From Prunella strophiata (lineage: Eukaryota > Chordata > Aves > Passeriformes > Prunellidae), in assembly GCA_036583965.1 (NCBI GenBank), contig JAZBQD010000015.1, forward strand, positions 86,131,309-86,195,308: a DNA stretch of 64,000 nucleotides. The letters are read 5' to 3'. Positions 53,420 through 64,000 of this stretch are shown in pieces. A model generated the notes under the pieces. The model worked only from the letters and a program-made list of their open reading frames with translations, did not search any database and was not told where the DNA came from. Both the position numbers and the translations under genes were made by a program. Each line of letters starts with the position of its first letter. Within the stretch, counting starts at the first letter, position 1.

Positions 53420-53720
53420 CTCAACTATTCACAAGTAATTAATGCATTATTGAACAGGAATAAATAGATAGCAATTAAATAACAAGTATTAATGACTTAT
53501 TTATTAACATATTAATAGTTGGCCTGAGAGTAATAAATGCAAATTAGTGTAAAGTGGTACCAAAAATTGTGTCGATAATAGGCCCTGAAGTAATCTTGTG
53601 TGTTCAAGATAATTACAAATATATTTTCCTTTCAAAAATCTACTGCCGGGTAATTTTTTATGGTTTGCTATAATATCATTTTAAAATTAGAAAATTAGCC
53701 CTAGTCTCATTAAAATAATT
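53420..53720. promoter_or_regulatory. Candidate conserved non-coding element (intronic enhancer-like)
   Basis: The block is AT-rich, not low-complexity, and dense in TAAT/ATTA homeodomain cores. It has a perfect octamer ATGCAAAT (53537-53544) and GTCGATAATA (53571-53580), which recurs at 54840-54849. Retained CpGs (GTCGAT, GCCGGG) in AT-rich DNA hint at constraint. The function is inferred; no alignment was possible. Confidence 0.35.
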
Positions 53721-54131
53721 TTGCAGTGCATCAGGCTTTATTTCAAGTGTAAGATTCACATTATCTTCTTGCCTACAGACCTTGCATTTTTTTTTTCCCT
53801 GAAAACCTCCTTATGTGCCAATATTTTGGGCCTGTGCTTGGTATGCAGTTTTGTTTCAGCTTACTACTTGCACAACTTTTCTCATCAGTTAGTATTACTA
53901 CATAAAAAGTCCCACTGCAAGCAGGGGTGGTACTTTGAGAGCTAAGTCCAGCAAAAATCTCTAAGGGCCATACTTATTCCTTTTTATTCCTGCTTATAGC
54001 AATTAACCTGATAAATAGTGCAGAGGCTTTAGACATGACCAAACTGATGCACACCTAACAGCCTGATCACAACAGACCCCACTTAAAAGACCATCTCTGG
54101 TCAGCTGTTCCACTAGAAATACTTCCCCCGT

Positions 54132-54167
54132 CTTTTTTTTTTTTTTTTTCTTTCTTTTCTTTTTTAA
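54132..54167. repeat. T-rich tract
   Basis: A run of about 17 T is followed by CTTTCTTTTCTTTTTT. Confidence 0.9.
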
Positions 54168-54779
54168 TTCTTATTTGTTTAGACAAAAGAAAACCCCAGC
54201 TCATACCTTGGCTCTAAAGTATTAGTTAACAATGGAAAAGCAATTACTTGGTGAGGACAGAAAGACATTGCCACTTTTATCAGTTCTAGAAAGAAAAGGA
54301 AATTCTTGGCTAAAATCCAGGGTCCTGCCCTCATCACTGATCTGCTAACAATAGTAGATTAAAATATTCCAGTCTGCCACCGGTCCTGATTTTAGCAATT
54401 CTAGAATCTGACACACATTTAACACGTGATTGTCTCTAATAAAAGATCAGCAAACATTCAGCTCTGCCTCCATGTTTGTAACAGGAATGGAGGAATGGGG
54501 GCCCACGGCTTCCTCCTAGCACTGGTGCACAGAACGCTGCTTCAGCACATGTTTGTTTCTAGAAATGTTTCTGCCTGCCTCTGTAGGTGGCATTTTTCCT
54601 TCTTTGCAGCTTTCCTCATTAAAGGCATTGTAAATGGCTTTTTCCAGAATAATCAAGGGCCTTTCTGTGAGGTACAGGGCTATGGTGGCTCTCCCTGCAC
54701 AGTGCCTTCCAAACCACTACATAAATGTGATTGTGGCCATGTAATCTGTGTACCTGGAAATAGAATTCGTTTTGTTGCT

Positions 54780-55060
54780 AATGAAGGTCCTACGGCACAA
54801 ATTTATTAAAGGTATACTTTTCCGTGGGATAATAATTGGGTCGATAATATTAAACTCATAGGCTCATTATTTAATTGCAAGGGCAGATTATGAATACAGC
54901 TTCTAAAATGTATTTTAATGAAAAACACTACATCCTGACCTAATCATATCAACCTTATGCTATCTAATTAAGGATGCAAAAAATCATTAGAGTTGCAAAA
55001 TATTAGTTCCAGCTCCATCAGGCTGTTAGCTGCCCCTTCATGAATATATATATTTTTTTA
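54780..55060. promoter_or_regulatory. Candidate conserved non-coding element
   Basis: AT-rich sequence with many homeodomain cores (ATAATAATTG, TTTAATTGC, CTAATTAAGG), a second GTCGATAATA (54840-54849) and isolated CpGs (TCCGTG, TACGG). Its start overlaps the end of a 127-codon plus-strand open frame that has no splice or start support. Confidence 0.35.
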
Positions 55061-55089
55061 CTCTATGATAAATAGTTAATGAGGTAAAA

Positions 55090-55480
55090 ATGACAAAATT
55101 TGCATGTAGGCAAATTAGTTTAATAGACTGATGTCTTCCTGGTCTACAGAAAGTGACCTTTTTCCTATCAAAAGAAAGACTGAAAATGCTTTGAAATTAT
55201 GGCATGGATGTCATTCCACAAATGACAAATCACTCCTCTGAACAATATAAAAATTATAAAATGCAATAACCTTAAATTCTCATCATATTGTAAATGTGTC
55301 CTCTGCTGCTGCATTTATCAATTTAATAAAAGGAAATTAAGCATATTATAAAATACCCATTTATGGGGCAATTTTTAATCCAGCGAATAAAAATGAGAAG
55401 CTCATGGTTAATAGCAAGAAAATATTGCAAAAATGTAGACCTATTTTTTCCAAAAGGTTTGACTGACTATTTACTTGAAT
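55090..55480. promoter_or_regulatory. Candidate conserved non-coding element
   Basis: AT-rich, non-repetitive sequence with a TTTAATCCAGCGAATAAA-type stretch and several ATTA/TTAAT cores, adjacent to the block at 54780-55060. The texture is that of vertebrate developmental enhancers. Inference only. Confidence 0.3.
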
Positions 55481-58357
55481 GACCTCCATTTAAAATATAT
55501 TTTTTATATGGAGTGATGTAAGATATGGCAGTCTCATGCTTCCTTTTATAAAAATTGTTCACAGTTAATTTCGTATTTTATTTAAAAATTAACACATTAA
55601 TAATGCACGCAATAAGACCTAGTGATGTGTCTTCCATACTGATTACTTTGTACAATTAGACATACAAAAAGGAAGGGACAAGATAAATACCTTATGCAAA
55701 TCTATGGCAGAAAAAAGGGTCTTTCAGTATCTGCAATGCCTAGGAGCATAAAAAGACCTGCAAATACAGCTCCCACTCTTGCAGGGAGATGCTCCATGTG
55801 GAGAATATATTTGTAGAATGGAGCAAGTTTTTATTGCAAAACTAGAGATGCAAAGAGCTAACAACACTTCCTTTGATGGTTCCCTTTTTCATCAAAATAA
55901 TACCAAAAAAAAAAAAAAAAAAGGAAGAGAGGGGGAAGATTTTGATTATTTAAGACGGGTTCTTTTTTCATAGTATTTGTGTTTTGAACCCATAATTCAG
56001 GAGTTTTGAACACTAGTCTCCACTCACAAATTTTCCCCATTGTGAGGCAGATCCTGTGACCACGGAAGTAGATGGTAGAGGTCATCTCTAGAGATGCCAG
56101 TGATGCAAATTCCTTTTCTCTTTCCACATTACTCATATCTTCTTATGCCATATAGTCTGCACCAGCATGTGCCCCAGAGAACAGGAATGTTTAACACTGT
56201 CACAGCCTAGCTTTTGGTTAGGGATGATGTAAAGTAAAAGGCATGAAATTCATGTAGATGTAGACAGAATAGGAACCAGGGACTTTAATAAAGACAAAAC
56301 TGTGCATCACTTTGCTCTGTTGAATGAAATGTGTCCTGCTACCTGTGAGGCATTGGGATTCTTCCCTCTATTCCAACTGCATCCTCTGAGGTGCTGGATC
56401 TAGCTGAGGCTGGGTCCTATTTTAAAGGATCTCAGACTAAGATTTCACATTTCAATGTGGCCTTTCATGCATGGCTGCATACTGGGAGCACAGCTAGGCA
56501 CTTACACATTTCTATAGCTAAGGGTCATGCCTTTCAGTGTTCTGTCCCTTGAATTATGTCTTACTGCAGCAGTGGACAACCCATTCAGGTTTCCTCCATT
56601 CAGGTACAGACTACCTGTCTGTATTCTCTGTACACAGAGAAGTAATTTTTCCTTTTCTTTCCATTCTTTTCCACTTTACCCCCACACTTCTTCCTTTCCT
56701 TCCATCTTTTTTTTTTTTTTCCTTATCCAGCCCTTTATGTTCTGCTGCAAGAAATTGTATGCTGGAAATATCATTCTAAATTTATTCAGTACTTATAAAT
56801 GCAGTTATATGCAGTTTCCTCATCTGCCACTTTTTTCAAATGCCATTGGTGGTCCTGGCATGTAAAACTAGGTCCACTACAAGTACTCTTTGTTTGACCT
56901 TACTTAACTTGTAACAAAGATAATAGAAACCAATTGGCAGTGGTTATACTTTAACTTGTTGCAGAAAGTTTTGAAGTGCAAAAAAAAAAAAAAATACTTT
57001 ACTTACTGGAAAAGGCAAAATAAGTTCTATTTCTACAAAAAGCAGGAATGTCTGAGGCAGGTGGAAGCACATTCACTCTTTCAAACCCTTTCCCTCCCCT
57101 CTGCTGAAATGCCATGTGCTGCTCTACACTTTCCCACAAAATTTAAGCTTACTGAGTATCTGCTTTTTCATTCAGTTTTTCCTTTCAGGGTCCAAACTGT
57201 CATCACAGGGGAAAAAAAAAAAGCGGAAAATAATTACAGCTGTGGCAGATGTTTATAACAGTGACAACTGAGGCTATATATTTATATAAACTGCTGATCT
57301 TTCAGAGGTAGTTATAGAGATTTGAAAAACCTGCAGACCCTAATCTTAAGTCCCTTGTTTCAGAGGGTTAGAAAAGAAAAACAAAACAACTCATATATGC
57401 TTAAGAGGACTAATTTCCTTCCTATCAGGAATCTGTTCTTTTTTGCATTGAAGCAGGAGAGTTACCAAACAAAGCATTGTACACAGAGGCAATCACAGAA
57501 ATACAAATCAAAGTGATGGGCACTTTACCAACTGTGTAAGAGCTGGTTTGCATATTAGTCCTATGGGAATTAATAACACTGATACAAAGCTAGAAGAAAG
57601 GAGGGAAGGAAGATAATGCTCCTCAGAGACTACTGACCATGTTACTTCTTCTATTTTCAATTCTCTGAAAGCAATTATGACCAGAAGCCTCATCTGTGGA
57701 TGGCATTCCCACCACTGGGCCCTTTGCAAACACAGAATGTATCTCCTATACAACACAGCTTAAAGTCTTTATATGGGACTAGAGGCTAGGGGCTTAATGG
57801 AAAAGAAAGAGGAATTATTTTGATAACCAAAGCAGAGTATTTTCCCTGCAAATTCCCAGCCTAGCCCACTCTTCTGGGCAATCCTGGAGGAAAAGGGCCA
57901 GGGAGAAGAGCATGGCTCTCATCTCTGACTGACCAAACTCACACCCCCTTCTCAGAGCAGCCACACCTTGCCTCTTAAGGAATTAATTCTACTTGTTCAT
58001 GGAAATACTCAGTTTGCTGAGCTGGCTGAGAAATTATCTTGGATGATACTGATATTTAAACCAGTAGGAAGTTTCTAAGAGCCAGTCAAGAACCATCAGA
58101 CGGCACAGATAATTTTTGACATCAGTGATGCCTCTAAGCCTTTGGTTACTAAGCAGATTGTAACCCCTCAGGATGTTCAGGCAATGCACATGCAATGTCA
58201 TAAAATTCTTCTGAACCTGCTGCTTCTCAGCTTCTCCATTCAATGAAACACCCTAAGAATAATTTTCTAATATCTAGATTCTTTTGAATAATACTAAGAA
58301 ATACAAAGCATTAATTTGGACCACAGACTCTTTCTGGAGACTCTCTTCACCACTCAC

Positions 58358-58517
58358 CATTCGTCTTTCACCATTGATTCCTCTCCACTGCTCAGCCCTC
58401 TTCATAATGTAGCTCAGCTCCTGACTGGAAATCTCCAAATCCAGTGGAACAAAGAATGCACCTTCCTCACCATGAATACGTCGAAATACATCCAACAGCC
58501 AACCTTCGCTATGTAAC
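58358..58517 (-). CDS. Internal coding exon B: start of the cytosolic tail
   Basis: The exon is 160 nt, with acceptor TTTCTATCTTTAG|G and a strong donor ATG|GTGAGT. Its first base completes an Arg codon begun in exon A; 53 codons follow, ending in phase 0. The peptide starts LHSEGWLLDVFRRIHGEEGA, continues FFVPLDLEISSQELSYIMKR and ends AEQWRGINGERRM. It is rich in charged and aromatic residues, has no low complexity and shows no transmembrane segment. The pattern looks like a folded cytosolic domain starting just after the membrane helix. The open frame runs past the donor into the intron, so an unspliced reading would misplace the exon end. I know of no named domain with this pattern. Confidence 0.84.
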
Positions 58518-58567
58518 CTAAAGATAGAAATTACATATTTGGCTCATCTTTGAAAAGACTCTCAATG

Positions 58568-58587
58568 AAAAAAAAAAAAAAAAAAAA
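58568..58587. repeat. Poly-A run, 20 nt
   Basis: Located 50 bp upstream, in gene orientation, of the exon B acceptor. On the transcribed strand it is a T-run and may extend the pyrimidine context of that intron end. Confidence 0.9.
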
Positions 58588-60539
58588 TCATTCTTTGGTA
58601 GATTTATGTTTTGGTTTTTCCTTCATGACTATGGTCTCTGCCCATGAGTAAGAAGTTCTCCAACATCTCCTCCCCAGCCCTCTGGAGAATTTACAGTACC
58701 TGAATCAAATCACATAAATGTAAGCAGCAATTTAATTTAATTTTTACAGATATTGGCTTCCCAAAAAGATTCTGATCTTCCTTCCCTTCAGAAATGTCTA
58801 ATGTCTGTCCTTAGCACAGGGCTGGGTAACTAGTTCCAGTAGCATGGTTAGACATGAATGGAAGTCCTGCTGTGCCAGAGTTCAATAATGGGCAAACCAC
58901 ATCATATAGAAGGGAACCAGTCACCCTTTTGTTCAACCCCAAGCCTGAAGCCTATACAATCTAAACTTCTCTTGATGTTAGAAAAGTTCATTTCATTTGT
59001 TGGCTTTGTTTTTCTATGACATTTCTGTTCTGTGGTAAGGAATTGACTAAGCACTACACAGTAAAATTTTCTACCACAAGAAAGGCTTGCTGTGTGGCAT
59101 TTCTTGATGTAGGTGAAACCAAGAAATATTGTGGGGCTTTTGGAAAAGCCTGGTGTCACATTTTTAGCCTAAAATGAACTTGAAAACATCAAAACACTGC
59201 TGTTTGATTCAAATGCATCTGGTTCAATTAATCTCTTTCTCATTCTACTTTTATTCCAAAAACAAGGATTCAGAAAATAGAAATCAGAAAATCTGGAATC
59301 TGAGTTTTGGATATTGAACAGAGGTCTTTTCTTTTGTACCCTTTTCTGAGATAATACTTTACTCCAATTCAGCAGTTTCTTGGTTCCAATTTCAATATTT
59401 TCATCCTTCCCATAAACTGGCTGGGTGATCATGAGAAGTGCATGGATTGCTGTGGCACTGCAACCAACAAAATGCCTGGATTTCTGTGGGGCTGTTTAGG
59501 TCCTTCATTTCTTGGCAGGTGGGAGATGAAGCAGAGGCATAACTCCTTAGGCCCTCTGAATTCTTAGCCTTCTCATATACAGCAGCACCAGTGACAGTTC
59601 TTGTGGCTGGTCCTTATCCCTGGGTCTTGTGCTGGCCTGTAGGTGGTGAACAATGTATGTGTGTGTGCCTGGCAGAGGCAGAAGTTGTTGAGCTACACCA
59701 GAATGAAGTTCACACTGACATCAGCTCTACATCATACCTTACAGTGCCCACAGAAAGTGCAGAGCAGCACACTCAATAAGTTAGCTGCTTAGTACAATTT
59801 TGCCCACAACTGAGATTTAGTGTGGAACAGAAATAAGGAGATGCACCAACAGACAATTTTTCAACTTGATCTCGGGAGGAGCTTTAGCTCTCTCTTCAAA
59901 GGGGAATGTGTACCTCAGGGTCAAGGACCATATCCAAGAGTTTCTGTGATGAAGTAGCTATTCTGATCCCAAAATCTGGCAGCCTGACTCAACATCAGAT
60001 TAGGAATTTATATCTCAGGCTTTGCTGCAAAGGTTCTCTCTGTACTTTTTTCCCCACCCTTCTTTTTTAAAACATTCCTTTTTGAAGCTGTAGTAAATTT
60101 GCTGTAGTTTCAAGATGCCATTCTGGGATTCTCTTATCAAAAGGGGAAAGCAGGTGGAAGATCATCTAATCAAGATGTAGGTAGTCTGGGAATATAAACA
60201 AAATGGCTATCAAGAAATAATAGAAAATGTGCTAAAGTGTGTAATACTAATCAGTGCTAAAGCAGAGCAGAATACTAAAGTAGCTTAGAGCATACTACAG
60301 AAGAGATTATTTTTTATAAATAACTAGTACCCTCTATGTAATAGTAAACTCCACAGTATCTTTAAATAAATTTTTTTTCTCTTAATCTCTGGATCTACAT
60401 CAGATGTTCTTTCGATACAAGAGATATATTTTTGGAAGAACTGACTCATAATTTAGAATTGTGTTTGGTTGAAAAACTAGCAATTAAGCTGGTGGAATTT
60501 CTGACCTTCTGTTCATGTTGAAGCAATATTATTCCATGG

Positions 60540-60790
60540 TGTTTGTGTTTGACATTCCAGGTCAGCAGTTTAAATTGTTTGCCACTTGTCTTGCTAAACA
60601 AGAGAAAGACCTTGCCATTTATTTAAGCTTACTTAATGCAACATTCTTATTTCAAATTAAGTAAAATTTAATGCAGTTAAATTACTGTCTATTTGCTGCC
60701 ATAAACATTTTCTATATGAAGATTTTAAGCACATGGTTATAAACAATATAATTAACTTTGAATTAATTAAGAATCATGAAGCCTGTCTTT
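60540..60790. promoter_or_regulatory. Possible conserved non-coding element in intron A-B
   Basis: Contains NKX-like CCACTTG, a 9-bp inverted pair TTACTTAAT/ATTAAGTAA (60629-60637 and 60656-60664) and clustered TTAATTA sites. AT-rich but not simple sequence. Confidence 0.22.
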
Positions 60791-63614
60791 CAGCTTTGTT
60801 CCTTTTGTCCAAAAGTATTCAGCCTGCTCCTGTTACCTGCTTTAATTTCTTTTCTTTGGCATAAAGACTAATAAAACACTTCTTATACCTTAACATACCT
60901 TGTTATAAGCATGAGAGTAGTTATTTTTATTGCTAATATAACAGAAAGAACAAAACACAGATCATGTTTTCTAGACATATGAGAACCACTATAACAGTCT
61001 ACAGGTTCATTTATTTACCTATCAGAAAGAACAGAATACATTGAAATTATTTCCTACCAAGAGTCTGATTAAAAAATGGGCTTTTCAAAGAATTACACAA
61101 ACCAAAAATTAAAGGGTAGTTTTAGTGGTTTAAAACAATTTATTGCATCTTAGCTTGAGCCTTTCTCATCCTTTTTTGGAAAACCACCATTGAAAAGACA
61201 AAGCCAGTTTTGCTATTAACACTGAAAAATGTAAATTTCTGAAGCTTTTCCCTGAAAAATATTTCAATACCAGGAAATTCAGATGCTTTCCACCAGAAAC
61301 ATTTCGTTCAGATGGGACTGCATTTTCTCACAGTGCAGAAAACATTTCACCAACAAACTCCTGTCTGTTTCTAATATCTAGTAGAATTAGAAAGAAGGAA
61401 TTACAACCAGTGTCTCTTCATTGTTCCTAAAAGTAATTAGAATATCTCTCCATGCTAGTTGTACTACAGACTCCCAGGACAAACAAGGGGAACCAGATTT
61501 ATTGAGATATTTTGGTTTATAAAGACACAAATAAACGCCTACTGCTACTTAGCCCCTGCCCCTTATTTCATTAGCTTCCTGGCTGTTCACAAATGCTGCC
61601 ATGAAGTTTTCTAGCTGTGGCAGAAACAGACACTTCCCCTGCTTGCTTTGGTGGTCTTGTGGGCTCAGTGTTCTTATCCCTTATTTTACACACTGTCAAA
61701 CCCTTCAGTTTAATGGCCAACTGCTGAGTAATTCCAACAAACAGCACCTCCTCCTCCATCCAACAGCCACAGTCTCCCTTGTGGATTGGAGTCTTCAGGC
61801 ACAGAAGGTATCCCTCAATATTTATATTGGTTTACCTTGCAAGAGAAAAATGTGGTGGATGCTTATTTAAAAATATATGTTTTCTGTGCTGAGCAACATT
61901 CCACTTGAATATATTTGAGATATGGCATCTCAGAAATATTCTCACCAAGGGATGCTACTGCCCTGGCAGTAATACTATTCTCTCTTGAAAACAAATGCTG
62001 TTATATCCACATTCAGGAAACAGTGTTATGAAATGCAGAGATGTTGTCCTTAAAAGCATTTTAAAAGGTTTTAATTCTATCATTATTTGGCTGAAAATGT
62101 GCTGCTCAAGAGTCCTACCTAAGTCCAAGTTTCCCATGGTGTTGGCTGTAGATACTCAAGGAAAAGAAAGCTGATACAATTGCAGAAGCTCATTATATAA
62201 CTTTACTTTGCACAGACTCCAGTATTCAAAATGTTTCCTTTTGTTATCAAGCAAAGAACTTCAAAGACCTTATGCACTGTAACAGATTTTGTTATCTTCC
62301 CTTTGCTTTTGTATTTTGCTATGAATCATTTTTAAAATGTGTTGTGCTAAGACAACTTTTTTTCCCCCTAGTAACATTATTCCCCCACCCCTTTATTGGA
62401 AAACATTACGGGAAAATTGATCCAGAAGGAAAGATACCTTTGATGATCTTGCACCTGTTCCCCAGACAATGAAGATGTTGGTAATATTCTCATAAAAACC
62501 TGCCTTACAAATGTTTTAATTTAAATTAATTTTCCTGAGTAATAAACGACAGCAGCTAAAACTTATGAAGCTATTCAAAACTATTAAGTCAATGATTAAG
62601 AAGGCATTAACGTCTCAAAAACTAATTAACTAGACTGCCAGTACATTGGAGTTGTGTACAGCTCCCAGGAACGTAGGAGCTCTGAAATACTTTGCAGAAA
62701 TTTAGATTGCCATTTATCTTTTTCTGCCTGCTGCAACAGAGTTTGTTGAAGGGGGACTGAGGGAGGATACAGTAAGGTGGAGGGTGTATGCTGAGATTTT
62801 CTGTTCTTACACCTGCCTGCATCTTGCCTTTGCACGTGGCTTTTTATTGGTGTGTGCCAATGTTCATCACTGGGTGAATCAAGGGCCAGCACAAAATTCC
62901 TACTGCATTATGAACAACCCACTTAAAAAAAAATATACACTTTTCATTCAATATATTAGACAATCTATGTAAATAATTTTCAGTGTCCCACACCTGTCCT
63001 GCACAGCTCCTGGTGTCTACTAGAAAGCTGTCAAGAAAGGTAGTTGGCCAAATGTCATGAGGAACTGAGTTTAGAAAATTAGCTAATGTCATAGAAATAT
63101 TATTTGAATTAAAACTTGTCATGATGACTCAGTCACAAATCAAAAATCCTGTATCATCAAAAAGCTGTAAGGCTCTGAAAGCCACTGCAGATTCAGAGAT
63201 TTTGCTCTTCATATCATACGTAGCTTTCTGAAATTTTTCCTATTTCTCACAAAACCCCTTCTTGTAAGGCTAAAGACAACATCTTCCAAAGTACCTAAAT
63301 GAAAGGTACGCATACTTTACAGCTTAAGCCCTTTCATAGGCACAATTGCCTGAAGCCAAAGAAGCAGAGGCTTCTAGAATCTATGAAAAATCATTATATC
63401 AGTTGAGGAAATAAGTGACGCCGTCTCTGACTTGCTGTGCCCATCAATCCCAGTGCATTAAAGTTAAGCAGGAGCAAACCCCTCCTTGATTATCTGCACT
63501 TTTGATCTCTGGGTGTGTGACACTGATACATCTTTTCTGATGTCACTTTATTTTATCTAACAGAAGAGTCACAAACCTAAGTTCCTAAGGGAATAATGAG
63601 ATTAAGAGACATAC

Positions 63615-63778
63615 CTCAAAAAATACAGGTACAATGTTGCTGATGAGATCATGAACAGGATGGTATAAAGCATCACTGTGATTAAGGCTCCAGGAACTCC
63701 TGACTCCCCTGCTCTTAGAAACACCCAGGAGAGTTTTGCAGCATCAGCAATGGGTTTCTCTACGCTGTTCCCAAATCG
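63615..63778 (-). CDS. Internal coding exon A: lumenal segment plus transmembrane helix
   Basis: The exon is 164 nt. The acceptor follows a T-rich tract ending in CATGACAG, and the donor is GAG|GTATGT. Only one of the three forward frames is open throughout; the other two hit stops early. It encodes 54 residues plus two bases, starting RFGNSVEKPIADAAK and running into SWVFLRAGESGVPGA. A strongly hydrophobic stretch, LITVMLYTILFMISSATLY, follows and then LYFLR. That stretch is long enough for one membrane-spanning helix. Basic residues right after it (FLR, then FRR in the next exon) suggest a cytosolic C-terminal side by the positive-inside rule. The exon ends in phase 2, as the next exon requires. 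The upstream exon is outside the window. The protein is unidentified; exon status is well supported by the splice sites and phase. Confidence 0.82.
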
Positions 63779-64000
63779 CTGTCATGGAGAAAAAATCAAC
63801 ATAAGAAAATGTCACACTATAGAGACAAAAGAACATGAATCTCTATATAATAAGGATCTAAATGTAATTTGTGGGGCACACAGTCTGAAACTTAGGAGTC
63901 TGCTAGACAGAATTTGAAACGAAGCACAGGATGTGAAATAAACTATTTTCTAGCTTATTTCAGTACAATTAAAATCTACCATATAGAGGTGGCTTATTGG
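63779..64000 (-). other. Partial intron upstream of exon A
   Basis: This is AT-rich sequence with no open frame of interest. The T-rich tract and branch-like region for the exon A acceptor lie at its left end. The gene continues beyond the window. Confidence 0.6.

Larger units (their letters stand above)
26983..58357 (-). other. Intron B-C (about 31.4 kb), enhancer-like landscape
   Basis: This intron joins phase-0 exons B and C. It contains two CR1 fragments (40430-40641 and 44915-45536), many A/T homopolymers, a C-run/A-run tract at 29652-29725, several perfect inverted repeats, and AT-rich blocks with isolated CpGs and homeodomain or octamer motifs that look like conserved non-coding elements. 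Open frames longer than 100 codons occur here, but none has a convincing splice context and phase. No other gene was recognised. Confidence 0.6.
58518..63614 (-). other. Intron A-B (about 5.1 kb)
   Basis: This is AT-rich intronic sequence between exons A and B. It holds one enhancer-like block (60540-60790) and the 58568-58587 A-tract. No other coding exon was recognised. Confidence 0.65.
25685..63778 (-). other. 3' half of a spliced gene for an unidentified single-pass membrane protein
   Basis: Four separate open blocks on the minus strand form a gene model. Each is bounded by splice-like sequence, and the phases agree at every junction. Exon 63778-63615 ends two bases into a codon (AG). 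Exon 58517-58358 begins with the single base G that completes it to Arg, and ends in phase 0. Exon 26982-26773 is exactly 210 nt, phase 0 to 0. Exon 25813-25685 starts in phase 0 and ends with TAG. Introns are about 5.1 kb, 31.4 kb and 0.96 kb. The joined product is 220 residues long with no internal stop: a hydrophobic helix near residues 30-52, then a charged and aromatic tail. The N-terminal exons are beyond 64000. I do not recognise the family. The enhancer-rich setting raised OFCC1/ojoplano as a candidate, but I could not match its sequence, so no symbol is given. Confidence 0.78.

Noticed and set aside
54426..54809. 127-codon plus-strand open frame with a Cys-rich end (KCDCGHVICVPGNRIRF)
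   Set aside because: No splice sites, promoter or recognisable domain. It overlaps an enhancer-like AT-rich block, so an open frame by chance is the simpler reading.
62626..62892. Minus-strand frame with SELLRSW, reminiscent of prolactin-family hormones
   Set aside because: Only a short resemblance; no other family features or splice context.
25685..63778. Naming the gene OFCC1/ojoplano
   Set aside because: The enhancer-rich intronic setting is suggestive, but no diagnostic sequence could be matched, so no symbol was assigned.

Overview
The window looks like avian (at least archosaur) nuclear DNA. It is AT-rich and mostly non-coding. Its only recognisable interspersed repeats are three CR1 LINE fragments, one still ending in the avian CR1 3' motif related to ATTCTATG. 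There are no Alu, L1 or B-type SINEs. Simple repeats and homopolymer tracts are frequent. There is no prokaryotic gene organisation, CRISPR array or operon.

The main result is a spliced protein-coding gene on the minus strand whose 3' half can be assembled here. Four exons, 63778-63615, 58517-58358, 26982-26773 and 25813-25685, each have usable splice sites. They join in one uninterrupted frame (junction phases 2, 0, 0) and end at a stop codon at 25685. They encode 220 C-terminal residues: a lumenal or extracellular segment, one transmembrane helix and a tail of about 165 residues, probably cytosolic. I cannot name the family from the sequence. The 5' exons lie beyond the right edge of the window. 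A 3' UTR of about 2 kb is proposed, ending near an AATAAA on the minus strand at 23735-23730.

Layout. 1-23.7 kb is the 3' flank of this gene, with no convincing gene; it holds one CR1 copy (18.28-18.65 kb), an (AAAAG)n tract (22.85-23.03 kb) and A-rich, G-run and GGAA tracts. 23.7-25.7 kb is the proposed 3' UTR, with a perfect 15-bp stem-loop. 25.7-27.0 kb holds the last two coding exons. 27.0-58.4 kb is one intron of about 31 kb with two CR1 copies and several AT-rich blocks that look like conserved developmental enhancers (28, 30.5, 46.8, 50, 53.5 and 54.8-55.5 kb). 58.4-63.8 kb holds two more exons and a 5.1-kb intron.

Interpretation. The coding pieces belong to a single gene. The large intron may also serve as a regulatory landscape for this gene or a neighbour. 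Conservation of the enhancer-like blocks is inferred only from base composition and motif content and needs an alignment to confirm.
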